From Bolinopsis microptera (lineage: Eukaryota; Ctenophora; Tentaculata; Lobata; Bolinopsidae), in contig NC_087074.1 of assembly GCF_026151205.1 (NCBI RefSeq), positions 4,094,001-4,158,000 of the forward strand: a stretch of 64,000 bases of DNA, read 5' to 3'. The translations under genes were made by a program, and so were the position numbers. Shown here in pieces: positions 9,829 through 21,800 of this stretch. Each line of letters starts with the position of its first letter. The first letter of the stretch is position 1. The notes beneath the pieces are model-generated. The model searched no databases. It had not been told where the DNA came from and was given only the letters and a program-made list of their open reading frames with translations.

Positions 9829-12360
9829 TCAAGACGATGCCTGAGCTATCATCTTTTCCTTCCAGTTCAAGAAATCCTGATTATAAACTGATCGGAGGGT
9901 TCCAGTTGGGTAGAATTTCCACAGTAAGTTCTCATCTGCAGCTGACTTTTTCTTGGCTGAATTCTGGTTTAGTTGCTGTGATCTTGCTTCTAATTTCTGA
10001 CGAAGTTTGATCCGTAAAATATTAATCGAATTAACGGAGCAAACAAAATCATGAAGAATGTAAATTGAAAATAATTTGTGACCACAAACAAGGAACAAGG
10101 GACAATTCAAATAATGTTTACTGTTGAAAGAATGTTAAAAATGCGAACTATTTGAATACTAACTTGGGCAAATGTTTGTGAGACTTTCTGTTCTTTCATC
10201 TCATCTTTAAAAGAGAGCATGTCTTTAGATATGGTCTCCAATTGAGAGGCTGTTAAGCTTAATGTTGTGCAAAACTCTCTGGCGTTAGTTCGACTTCTAC
10301 ACATCTGATAAACACCATGCATGTTAAGAACTCCAGGAATTACAAGAATACTATGAAAAACGCCCAGCATAACTCTGTGAGTATCAAAGAATAAACATGA
10401 AAGGATCTTCCCGAACCGATTTCAACGAAACAAATTTCACATTTTTAGAAGAAAACAGTAGTTAATCTGTTAAGATAAGTGCAACACCAGCAGAAGCAAA
10501 TAACAAACCTTAGCAGCAGCAACAAATGCAGCGCACTTGTAAAGAGCAATACTAGCAGTAGCAAATAACAAACCTTGGCAGCAGCAACAAATGCAGCGCA
10601 CTTGTAAAGAGCAATACTAGCAGTAGCAAATAACAAACCTTAGCAGCAGCAACAAATGCAGCGCACTTGTAAAGAGGCCCCTCTAAATAACAAACCTTAG
10701 CAGCAGCAACAAATGCAGCGCACTTGTAAAGAGGCCCCTCTAAATAACAAACCTTGGCAGCAGCAACAAATGCAGCGCACTTGTAAAGAGGCCCTTCTAA
10801 ATCCAGGGGTTCGTGTCCCATCTCTTTCTGCCTCCTGTTTATCTTGTTGCTATAGAAACTGTGTATCTCGGTAGCTTTAGTCACGTGAATACTGCATGAG
10901 AATTGTACTCCTAACTGCTGCATACTGTAAATAACGTCATAAGTTAGAAGTAAGGGCTCAGAGGGAAATGAGAAGGAGAGTTAAGGAGTCATTTCTATAT
11001 CAGGTGGAAGTAAAGGGCTGTAATCCGATTTCATGTAAGGCAGTTTAATTTAATGAGTCATTTCTATATCAGGTGGAAGTAAAGGGCTGTAATCCGATTT
11101 CATGTAAGGCAGTTTAATTTAATGTGATTAAAGAAGAGAGAATTTATGAGAAAACTAGACTTTATTACACAAAATTGAATTATCACTTAATTAAGGTGAC
11201 AATCGAAAATTCCACTTTAATTTGGTGATCACCGAAGTGTATAACAGTAAGGAATATTAGATTTCCCCTTCAAAGTCCAGTGTGCGTTGAAATTGTTTAA
11301 AAAACTGATTCACTTAATTACTTATTTTAGTTGTACCTTAATTTCGCGTTATAAAAGGAAATTATTTAGGATATTTCATATTAGAACGTACGAAAGTTAA
11401 TATCCAGATCACGAGAACACTTACGTAGCGTTGTTCTTGACTTTAAGAAGAGACTCAGATACGGAGAAGGCTGTTTTATACTGTTTCTGTGGGATTCCAG
11501 CTAACTTTATAAGGAATGATTTCTCTATTGGTAGACGATGTTGTCGACTAGCTAGCTCTATACAAATACACACTTTCACCTGTGGGTAAAGGAAATATCT
11601 TAACGCTATCATTAAATAAATTTAATTAACTTAAACTATCTAAATAATAACAAATAAGTGAAAGCCATCATGTAATGATCAACGAAACTAGTAAAGGTAA
11701 TCACTAAACCAATAATACGATTACAGTACGGATAATGGTTAGCTATAAAAGAGAGCTTTCTCCGCTTTATACACAACCTACAGCTACATAATCTGTTGTG
11801 TCACCATGGCAACCATTTACAAAGTGCACTGGTAGCTAGATAAACTCCCGATACTTAGATCATTATAAGACGGTACTGTAGAAATAAGGGGCGTGACGTC
11901 ATAAAACCCAAACAGATTAAATGTCACCTAACAGAAATTTGTTGTTCATTAAACGCAATAAATGTGTATCGTTTCAAATGGACGAAATTGACAGCAACAT
12001 GGCATTTTTATTGAAGATTTATTAAAAATATGGTAATAAAGTAATAAAGAAATGTGTCACTAACAAGATGATAGAAGGTAACACATAATGACTAGATCGA
12101 GCACATGTACAGTATGACCAATTATAACTAAAGAGGTAAACGTAAAATACACATTACCAGAAAGTTAAGGTACCTGAGGATGTTGGAAAATACACATTAC
12201 CAGAGAGTTAAGGTACCTGAGGATGTTGGAGAGAAGGGTGGTGGGTGCGTCCAGCACTCGCACTCATTAGCTGAGTGTAGAACTGTGCCGCGCGCTCGCT
12301 CACCTTCACCACGTTCAGTTTACGACAGAACGTGTCTATCATCTGCCGTTCTGCGTTCAT
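9829..12360 (-). CDS. ORC6: Origin recognition complex subunit 6
   Basis: Five exons with consistent phases: 12217-12360, 11425-11579, 10753-10924, 10164-10304 and 9829-9996, giving 259 residues (human ORC6 has 252). ORC6 is the smallest subunit of the complex that marks DNA replication origins. It has two cyclin/TFIIB-like folds and a C-terminal helix that binds ORC3. The sequence shows FLIKLAGIPQKQY in the first fold, LGVQFSC and LEGPLYKCAAFVAAAK in the second, and a C-terminal YNQDFLNWKEKMI, which corresponds to the ORC3-binding helix that carries the tyrosine mutated in Meier-Gorlin syndrome. The start chosen is the ATG at 12360, which matches the family N-terminus. An in-frame upstream extension through a GTAACCAGG minisatellite is probably 5' UTR. 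Its stop lies 340 bases before the DCDC1 start. Two of its splice donors are tandemly duplicated. Confidence 0.92.
10502..10790 (-). repeat. Tandem array of the ORC6 exon-3 end and its splice donor
   Basis: Five copies of a block that spans the last 40 or so coding bases of exon 3 and the first dozen intron bases, starting at 10502, 10567, 10632, 10689 and 10746 (steps of 65, 65, 57 and 57). Each copy keeps the donor AAG|GTTTGT. The two 57-base steps keep frame, so use of donor 2 or 3 would add 19 or 38 residues. The 65-base steps break frame. ORC6 homology favours the first donor at 10752. Confidence 0.9.
10986..11125. repeat. 70-bp tandem duplication in ORC6 intron 2
   Basis: Two essentially identical 70-base copies (10986-11055 and 11056-11125) beginning GAGTCATTTCTATATCAGG. 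It lies inside intron 2 and has no coding consequence. It is one more case of local tandem copying in this gene. Confidence 0.9.
12144..12229 (-). repeat. Duplicated splice donor of ORC6 exon 1
   Basis: Two 43-base copies (12144-12186 and 12187-12229), each carrying CAACATCCTCAG|GTACCTTAA on the minus strand. The proximal donor (GT at 12216-12215) gives a 48-codon exon in phase with exon 2. The distal donor would read two codons further into a TAA stop, so only the proximal one yields ORC6. Confidence 0.85.
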
Positions 12361-12373
12361 GACTGAGAGGATG

Positions 12374-12456
12374 TGAGGGTAACCAGGGTAACCAGGGTAA
12401 CCAGGGTAACCAGGGTAACCAGGGTAACCAGGGTAACCAGGGTAACCAGGGTAACG
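12374..12456 (+). repeat. 9-bp minisatellite upstream of the ORC6 start
   Basis: About nine perfect copies of GTAACCAGG lie 15-20 bases upstream of the ORC6 ATG. Read on the minus strand in the ORC6 frame they encode Tyr-Pro-Gly repeats, and the frame stays open to 12591. No family member has such an extension, so I treat it as 5' UTR. Confidence 0.9.
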
Positions 12457-12512
12457 ACGGGGTTTTGGTATGTTATGAGGATCCAATTTCAAGAATTTAG
12501 TGTGGTCTATAA

Positions 12513-15500
12513 GGACACGTTCATTGAAGTTTGAGGAAATTGGTAAATTTCTAAAACAGCGTTTTTGACGATAGTGGTTTAATTTTAACATATATTAATC
12601 TAGCGTGTTCATAAGTTCTGAACATTAGCCACGTGACCCATACTCCCATATGCACTGCTCAAAAATAAAATGTATTGCTTTTAGGCACTATTATGTAAAG
12701 AATGTCACATTTTTGTGACATTGTTTACCATAGCTGCCCAATTAGCATTTTTTGGTCTAAAATATAGTAGATTAGGTCAATCTAACAATTATGATACAAT
12801 GTAGGCCTAAAGGGCAGTGATCGAACGGCTTTAAGGCAACATTTCGTAAACTTTGTCACACTCAGAATACGAGACCTCTTTTCTACTGTGAGGTGTCCTC
12901 AAAACCCTTTCAACTCATTATTTGATAGTTCTTCTGCCAATCATAGCCACAAAATATGTTGTTTTGAAAAGTTAACAAATACATGCACTTGGCTATTGGG
13001 AAATGATGTAAATTCTGTCACATTATATGGAATTTGAAATTCTGGGTGAATTTCCGAAATCATTTATATCTGATTTTGGTTTGGAAGGCGGGAAAACTCT
13101 ATATATGAGGACGATACACGGATACAGTTGATTGAAGTATAGGGCAGTTGATGTAAACATCGTCACAAAATGATACGAAATCGTAAATGGACACGTTCAT
13201 GTTGAAGTTTAAGGATATTGGTAAACCAAAAAATATAGCGTGTTCAGAAGTTCTGGACATTAGCCACGTGACCCATACTTCCATATACACGGCTCAGAAA
13301 TACAATTTATTGTTTTTAGGCACTATAATGTAAAAAATGTCACATTTTTGTGACTGTGTTAACCATAGCTGCCCAATTAGCATTTTTTGGTTTAAAATAT
13401 AGTAGATTAGGTCATTCTAACAATTTACAATTATGATACAACATTTGGCTAAAGGGCAGGGATCGAACGGTTTTAAGGCAATATTTCGTAAACTTTGTCA
13501 CACTCAGAATACGATACCTCTTTTCTACTGTGAGGTGTCCTCAAAACCCTTTCAACTCATTATTTGATGGTTCTTCTACCAATCATAGCCCTAAAATATG
13601 TTGTTTTGAAAAGTTAGCAAATACATGCACTTATTGGGAAATGATGTAAATTCTGTCACATTATATGGAATTTAAAATTCTGGGTGAATTGCCGAAATCA
13701 TTTATATCTGATTTTGGTTTGGAAGGCGGGAAAACTGTATATAAGGACGATGCACGGATAGAGCTGATTCAAGTTAAGGGCAGTTGATGTAAAAATTGTC
13801 ACAATAATAATAAGGGCAGTTGATATGAAAAAAAATCTATCTAACTAATGCAATGGCTGATGTGACGAAATTTACATTTCTTGACCCTATTTTGAAGAAA
13901 CATGCCTCGATTAGAATTCAATATTCTTCCAGGAATTATTAGTAGGTTATTATTCAGCAAATCAGAACTCAAGTTTAACAATTCTGAGTTTAATTTTACT
14001 AAGTTACCGAGATGTGACGAAATTTACTTTTCCTGCCCCAACAGTATAATTTCAATGTGATGAAAAATGGGCATGGGTTTCTATATTTCCTTATCTCTGA
14101 ATTAATCATTTCAAACTATAATTAGGACTATTGATGTTAAAGAAAGTGTATCTAAATTTTACATTAATGACGTATGTGACAAAATTTACATTTCTTGACC
14201 CTATTTTGAAGAACCATACCCCGATTAGAATTCAATATTCTTCCATGAATTATTAGTAGGTTATTATTCAGCAGATCATCAGAACTCAAGTTTGACAATT
14301 CTGAGTTTAATTATACTAAGTTACCGAAATGTGACGAAATTCACTTTTTCTGCCCCAAAAGTATAATTTCAATGTGATGAAAAATGGGCATGGGTTTCTA
14401 TATTTCCTTCATCTCTGAATTATTCATTTCAAACTATAATTAGGACTGTTGATGTGAAAGAAAATGTATCTAAATTTTACAATGACGTATGTGACGAAAT
14501 TTACATTTCTTGACCCTATTTTGAAGAACCATACCCCAATTAGAATTCAATATTCTTCCAGGAATTATTGGTAGGTTATTTTTCAGCAAATCAGAACTCA
14601 AATTGAACAATGCTGAGTTTAATATCACTAATTTACCGAAATGTGACGAAATTTACTTTTCCTGCCCCAACAGTATAATTTCAATGTGATGAAAAATGGG
14701 CATGGGTTTCTATATTTCCTGTATAAATCCATTCCAACTATAATAAGGGCAGTTGATATGAAAGAAAATCTATCTAACTAATGCAATGGCTGATGTGACG
14801 AAATTTACATTTCTTGCCCCTATTTTGAAGAATCATACCTCAATTAGTATATAATGTCACTTTATCACCATCACTATGTCGATAAATTAGTTATTTTGCC
14901 AACACGGAGCAAATAAAGTTGTAATATTTTTTTTGTGACGAAATTTACAAATTTTTACCCTGTTCAGGTGTTGAAATTTATCCAATGTTAACATATCACT
15001 GCCATATAATAATTTATATGACCGGCGTATGGTTGAAATATTGTTAATTGATTCATAGTACGTAATATAGGGTGTTTAAGTTGGTATACTAATATTTACT
15101 CAATTTCACACATGTTGAGATATCATACAAATTTATGTGACTAAATTTACCTATTTCTGCCTTCTGTATTTGTATTTGCCTATAACAATGAAATATGTGA
15201 ACAATTCCAAACACATTCAGCTCACAAAATAATGCTAGACTATTCGGCATTTCTTGTCAGGATGTCATAAACATCCCTCATATAAATTTCTTAAATGTGT
15301 GACGGAGTTTACATGGTGCTACCATTTAAGGAAAAAAGTCGCTAAATATGTAGATAATAGTCATATACAGCTATTCTATGAATTGGAAATTCGAAAATTT
15401 GGTCAAACACGGCAACAAGGGGTCCATATAAACTCCGTCACGTTTTTATAGTGTGACAAAGTTTACAACTCACTGCCGGCCGCATTTAAGCGATATCTTA

Positions 15501-15670
15501 TCGTCTGATAAAGATATCGTTATGCGACAAAGTTTATCTAAAGGATGAAACGATTATCTTAGGGTTAGAGGGTTTATATAGTTTCATAGTGTGACACATT
15601 TTACATCATCGTGCCATTCAGTAAGGTCACTAATATTTACCAATATCCTCAAACTTCAATGAACGTGTCC
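12513..15670. mobile_element. 3.2-kb inverted-repeat element with GTGACGAAATTTAC arrays
   Basis: The ends 12513-12548 and 15635-15670 are inverted copies of one 36-base sequence (GGACACGTTCATTGAAG.., one mismatch), and a third copy lies inside at about 13185. The interior holds a 640-base tandem duplication (12600-13240 and 13240-13880) and about four 310-base tandem units (13810-14820). The motif GTGACGAAATTTAC, or its variants and inverse, recurs from about 12700 to 15610. No ORF of size is present, so it looks non-autonomous. No clear target duplication was found. It sits in the 5' flank of ORC6. Confidence 0.65.
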
Positions 15671-16365
15671 ATAAATCATTACTTTAGGAGATTAGACACT
15701 TGTGGAAAAATCGGCAATATTGAAAAGAGTGATTTAAATAATCTACGATTCGATCAGCCTTCAATTTTTAAGTCTATTTTTAGGGACAGAATCACATTTA
15801 ATCGATGTGCAATGAAAACCAGAAGGTCAAATGCTATAATAATTGTACTGTAATTAAAAATAGTTATTGTAGTCAGACAATTTCGGTATCGTAATTTATT
15901 TTGAATAACTGGAATAAACAATAAATAAACAGCTCATTTATTCTTTAAAATTGCTATTTAAAATTGTCAACTTTGAAGAAAAAAAATTTTACTTTGAAGA
16001 AGATTAATTTAATAAAAATATTAAGTTAAGTAATATCACCACTTGAAATAATTAAAAAATAATACAATTTTCTTGCTCGATGATCTCGGAAATCATTTAT
16101 CAAAACTCAAAAACGGGCCATATAAGAGTACGGTACAAGTACAAACAAAAAGCCTAGCTGAATACAGTAAGAACTTGCTCGACTTCGAAAACAAACAAAG
16201 TTCAAATATACGCCAACTTCTGTAGCGATTTTTCATAAAATTCAAGTCCCATAGAGAAGACCACGTTTAGTTATTTACAAACCCTAACAAGCGCCCACTA
16301 CTGCAGACTATTACTCAGTAATCTAATCAAACAAAGCGAATTTCAGGGATAATTGGTTCTCAAGC
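15671..16365. other. AT-rich spacer, no gene seen
   Basis: This is unique-looking AT-rich DNA between the inverted-repeat element and the TPX2 stop codon. It presumably includes the TPX2 3' UTR (AATAAA-like strings occur around 15910-15930). No repeat or coding signal was recognised. Confidence 0.4.
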
Positions 16366-17501
16366 TCACGAGATATCATCATACGCCTGCTTGCTGTACT
16401 CTCCTACGTTGTTTGCTCTGTGTACCATTTTCTTACGAAGTTCGGCTATTTCCTTTTTGTTCAACGTCTCTCGTTCTATAGCTTCGTGGGCCTGAAAGTA
16501 GAGTGGAAATTCATATTTGAATGTCATGAAAGGGAATGTGGTTAAAACCGACTATTATATTTCAAACCATGTATATGGGGCCAAGATCACATTAAACATA
16601 TCTTGGCTAAATTTTAAATCTTGTATTCTAGCAATTTTTACAAACATACCTTCTCCTTCTCCAACATCAACCTCTGTTCCTCCAGTTCCTCGTCGAACTT
16701 TCTCCTTTCCTCGCCTCTCTTGTCACTGTGCAGATTAAACTCCTCGATCTTACAATACCTCGAGTCTTTCTCTGGGATGAAAGGTTCTTCGAATATGACG
16801 TGAGGATACTTGGCTTTGAACTCTCGTTTCTTCTGAAGTTCCATGTTCTCTTTCTCAATGGTTTGGTCCAGTTTCATTAATTTTTCTTGGTACGCATCTG
16901 GTTTGGATATATTGAATGGTTCAATTTTTGTGCAGGTTTTTGATAAGTTATGGTCAATCTTAAAACCTTTAGTCTCATAAAGAGGCTTGGCTTTGAACTC
17001 TCTTAGTTTCTTCTCCTGCTCGGCAGATTCTTTGATGAGTTTTTCTTTAACCTCAGCTGGCTTTGGGTACTTGGATTCGAAAGAAAACGGCTGAGGTTTT
17101 GTCACTTTCAGCTCTGCTCTTGCCACTTCGAAAACTTTTTTCAGATCCGGCAAAGGTAATGCTTTCAATCGCTTCATGGCATTGTTTGTGCCCTTGTTCT
17201 TGGCTTTCATAACTCCTGTCCTTGAGACCGCCTTCCTTTTAAGTGCCATCGGAGTTTTCGCTTTGGTAACTTTCCTGGATTTCTTCTTTGGTACTCCTGT
17301 TGAGGAGGAACCTTGATAAGCAGATTCAGGCGGTGGACGGGCTCGGAATTTGTAACTCTTCATTTCTTCGTAAACTCTCTGGTCTTTTTCTTCTTGACTC
17401 TCGATGTGGTAGCCTCGTTTTCTCCCAGCAGTCAGTAGACGAGGGCCCACCGCATCGGTGCGGGCTTTGATTCTATTGGATCTTCTTAATTCCATCATCA
17501 T
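16366..17501 (-). CDS. TPX2: TPX2-like spindle assembly factor, C-terminal part
   Basis: Two exons: 16650-17501 (284 codons) and 16366-16491 (41 codons plus stop), phase 0, donor GAG-AAG|GTATGT. The protein is highly charged and carries repeated TPX2-type blocks: KPQPFSFESK, KIEPFNISKP, EEPFIPEKDSR, FNLHSDKRGEERR, then ELRKKMVHRANNVGEYSK, matching the family C-terminus. TPX2 activates Aurora A and nucleates spindle microtubules near chromatin. The Aurora-binding N-terminus of vertebrate TPX2 is absent here. An AG directly precedes ATG 17501 (CCTGACCTAG|ATG), so 17501 may be an internal exon edge, a 5'-UTR splice or a trans-splice acceptor. More exons could lie further right, beyond the hairpin element. 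Confidence 0.8.
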
Positions 17502-17573
17502 CTAGGTCAGGAATGTGGTTAAAAGTAATGTTTAAACTATCTGTGAGAAGGTGAGTTTTCAATTGTTATTTAA

Positions 17574-18323
17574 GGGGGCCGGGGGGGGGGGGGGGGGTCT
17601 TCATCAAAATTCTCTCGAAAGTGACTTTATAGTTGTTTCTGGTAGAAGGGAATGATATCTACCAGCTGCTTTTGGTCTCATTGAAAAATATTGTTCCTAG
17701 CCGAAATTATCGCCGGTCTAAGGTCAGCGCTTATGTGTAATTGTATTGCGCGAGCGATTTTCAATCGCAAATTCTGAAAATCGAGTCTAAAAATCTATCT
17801 TCTCCTACATTTTTTGAGCAATCACCCTGAAACCTTCAGGATATGTTCTAGGGACCATTTAGAAGATTTGATCGAGCCAAAATTTTGAATTAGGCCTTTA
17901 AAAATTTTTTATTCAATTTTGAAAATCTTGGACTCCTTTTTTTTACGATTTTTTCAGGTCCAAGATTTTCAAAATTGAATAAAAAATTTTTAAAGGCCCA
18001 TCTCAAAATTTTGGCTCGATCAAATCTTCTAAATGGTCCCTAGAACATATCCTGAAAGTTTCAGGGTGATTGCTCAAAAAATGTAGGAGAAGATAGATTT
18101 TTAGACTCGATTTTCAGAATTTGCGATTGAAAATCGCTCGCGCAATACAATTACACATAAGCGCTGACCTTAGACCGGCGATAATTTCGGCTAGGAACAA
18201 TATTTTTCCATGGGACCAAAAGCAGCTGGTAGATATCATTCCCTTCTACCAGAAACAACTATAAAGTCAATTTCGAGAGAATTTTGATGAAGACCCCCCC
18301 CCCCCCCCCCCCCCCCGGCCCCC
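17574..18323. mobile_element. 750-bp hairpin MITE with TTAA target site
   Basis: Two arms of about 370 bases are near-perfect reverse complements meeting at about 17945. The ends are GGGGGCC plus a long G tract, and each end is flanked by TTAA (17570-17573 and 18324-18327), as in piggyBac-type insertions. There is no coding capacity. The core is homologous to the inner hairpin at 33.78-34.17 kb, which has different termini. Bases 18324-18807 to its right show no gene beyond the MFSD9 3' region. Confidence 0.75.
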
Positions 18324-18807
18324 TTAAAGATAAGCAAACATTTATATGTAGGCTTAAAACTACACACTTTTTTTCTAAAGCGAGGTAAACAGAAAAAAGT
18401 CCTGGAAAAGAGTTTGAAATCTTTATCCATCAGTTATTGTCACAAATCCTTGCATTGACTGAAATAATTGAACAAGTTTATCAAAATTATACAGACTGAC
18501 ATAAATCATTTACCTAATATCAAAATACAAAAATACGACAACCCTTTTAAAAGAAATCAAGCAAAAGAAATTACACGATAAACCGTTATTAAAAAACAAA
18601 ACGTGCAAAAACGATTCACGAACAATCTAGAAAACTGATAATCAAACCACATTTCGGTAGCTAAAAACATCTCTACAACAAAACTAAACTTCAGATCAGA
18701 TAACGTGAAGACCCAATTAACGCTAACCAGTCATGTTTATCCCACTCATTACGTCCAGTCCCCCAAATGGAATGATGTCTGAAACCTGATCCGGCCAACA
18801 CCCGACC

Positions 18808-21800
18808 CTATCCTTGCTTGACCTTGCGCCCACTCCAAAACAACACCCCACTCCCCAGCGCAGCTAACACCACACTGCACACTAACGGTAACATCATGTT
18901 AATCTCGGCCAGAGCCCCAGCTACTACAGGACCTCCCACCCTACAGAGCCCTATTATACTGGCACCCAGCCCGAACACCTCCCCTCGGTCTGAGTCTGAT
19001 GCTGCCGAGAGGATGAGGGAGTCTATCATGATCCGTAGGTTCTGGGTGGCAAATGAGAGCATGAACTGGGTTATTAGGAATGCGGTTATTGAGCTGGACA
19101 GTAACCTGAAATAAGGTGAAATAGTTTCAAAGTAATATGAGCGGTTGTAGGATGAAATCAGCAAAAATAGCGCAATCAAGCTTAAAACGACCAGCTGATC
19201 AAGTTGTGGTGAGAGACTCTACTTGATACTGGACAAAATACCGCAGATATTCGCTGTTAGATCACAACACTAGAACTTCTAGAATATACTCACGTGGAGG
19301 CGATACTGAAAATGAGGAGCAGAGAGAGGTATCTGGTGAGCTTAAGTTTGTCAGGAACTTAACTAGCCAGGCAACATATCCTGCCAGAGAGGAACACACT
19401 ATTCCTGGTGGGGGGTCTCATTTAAGAGTAAGAATTTGGTTTCAGAATTTTACTCCAATGACTTATCAAAAGATTTGAAATTACTATCTAAAGTTAGGCA
19501 ATTTTCCAGATAAAAATGAATATATATCCTAGAATTTGAGCGGTGTATTCCACACGAGAATAAAACCTGAGAATCCAAAGAAAGACGTCATATAACTAGC
19601 ATGTTTAGCATTGAACCCAAAGTAATGTTGGGTATACAAAGGAGTGAAGTATCTGAGTATAATAACACTGGCTGCTGCGCAGAAGCGGTAGATGAAGATA
19701 TCTTGTAGGCTGCTGTATCTGGGGTACACACAAATTATTAGGTTTATATCATGGAGATAACACGTGCTATATCTGGGGTACACAAATTATTAGGTTTATA
19801 TCATGGAGATAACACGTGCTGTATCTGGGGTATACACAAATTATTAGGTTTATATCATGGAGATAACACGTGCTATATCTGGGGTACACAAATTATTAGG
19901 TTTATATCATGGAGATAACACGTGCTGTATCTGGGGTATACACAAATTATTAGGTTTATATCATGGAGATAACACGTGCTGTATCTGGGGTATACACAAA
20001 TTATTAGGTTTATATCATGGAGACAGGAGATAACACGTGCTGTATCTGGGGTACACACCAATTATTAGGTTTATATCATGGAGATAACACGTGCTGTATC
20101 TGGGGTACACATAAATTATTAGGTTTATATCATGGAGATAACACGTGCTGTATCTGGGGTATACACAAATTATTAGGTTTATATCATGGAGATAACACGT
20201 GGTGCAATTTATCAGATCAATAAATTTACCGTTCCCGGGATGGAAACACGATTAGGTTTACATTCTGGTTATCATATTGTATTTAAAACAATTTGTGTAG
20301 TCATCACAAAACGGCGGAGTTAAATAATAAATTTGTGGAGAAGTTCAAACATGGAATAATGATTTTGTTAGTTATCAAAGTACCCACTTTTTGAAACGTT
20401 GTAAGATAGATGACTGAGGTTTGGACTCCAGAGGTTTATCTGGTTTAACCCTTACCACGGGCAATGTCTCCTCAACAAAGAAATATGTTATCACTAGCGT
20501 AACCATAAATATCGCACTGCATATCCAACATCCGTACTGAAAACTAGGATAACAAGATAAGGGTTGCAGATTACCAAACATAATTTTGTTTCAAGTTTTA
20601 GTATCGGCTGGATATTTCTGTAAACAATTTTAGTTTTTAAGAGTAAGAAACCCAAGATATATTATATATATATCGTCATCGACCCTTACTTATTCATCCG
20701 AGGCTTACGAGCTCTGAAAAACAGGATACAAGTTAAATATCATGTGTACCTGGTATCGGGTTCCAAGAAGTAAGCCGCTAAGAACGGTCCTATCATGAAA
20801 GCTAGACCACTAAAACTGTTAGATTTGCTGATAAATGTGCTTCTCGAGGTCCCTGTAAACAAAATATTAGCTGTTTGGATAGGATTGCTATCGTAAACTG
20901 CCGCTTATGTTTAATTTCATCTGATTTCACAGTACAACAAAAGAACAATATATAGGCAGATATTGCGCTATTGCTATATTGCTATATTGGGTGGGCAATT
21001 TGTAAACTCGCTGAATTGTGGTTACGAACGTTATAAATAATGATTCGATTTTCAAGATGTGTCGCATTATATCAAAATATCAAATGGTACCATGTACCAT
21101 GTAATGCAATATAACGGTCCGAAACAGTTTAGTCGTGAAATAAAAGGATTTTGGAGTTGTTGGTAACGAACTCGCTGCACATGATAATAAACATGCTTAA
21201 ATGAAAATATTGCCATAAAATATCATAATACATGGTTATAATAGTGTGTGATGTCCGGATAGGAACATTATTTATGAGTCGCATAGTTGTGATGTTTCTG
21301 AATATGAGAATATTCTTTTTTTAGGTAAAGTTCAATATAATAGTAATTATCTTACCCGTATGAATATCTCCTCCGATAACCTTGAGAGTAGACTGAGTAT
21401 GTTTAACAAGACCCAACACAGATCTTATCACCAGAATACTAACAAACGACATGCTACCAGACAGAGCGAGATAAGAACACGTGATAGAGACGAGACAGAG
21501 GAGGAGAGGAATTCTTCTCCCGTACTGATCACATACCACACCCTGAGAGGGGACCCAGTTACATACCAAATTGCGTTATGTATTAAAATTATATTAATAT
21601 AAGACCAAATATCTAGAATTAAGATATTAAATATCTAGAATTAAGATATTAAATATCTAGAATTAAGCATTGAAATGGTATTATCAATGAAAGGAACTGA
21701 GTAAAATAAGCTCGGTGTAGTATCTCAAATGAGGCATTAAATTGATCGGTTTGAAGCTTCTAAGAGCACTAATAACAGTTATTGCTCGTAAGCAGATTAA

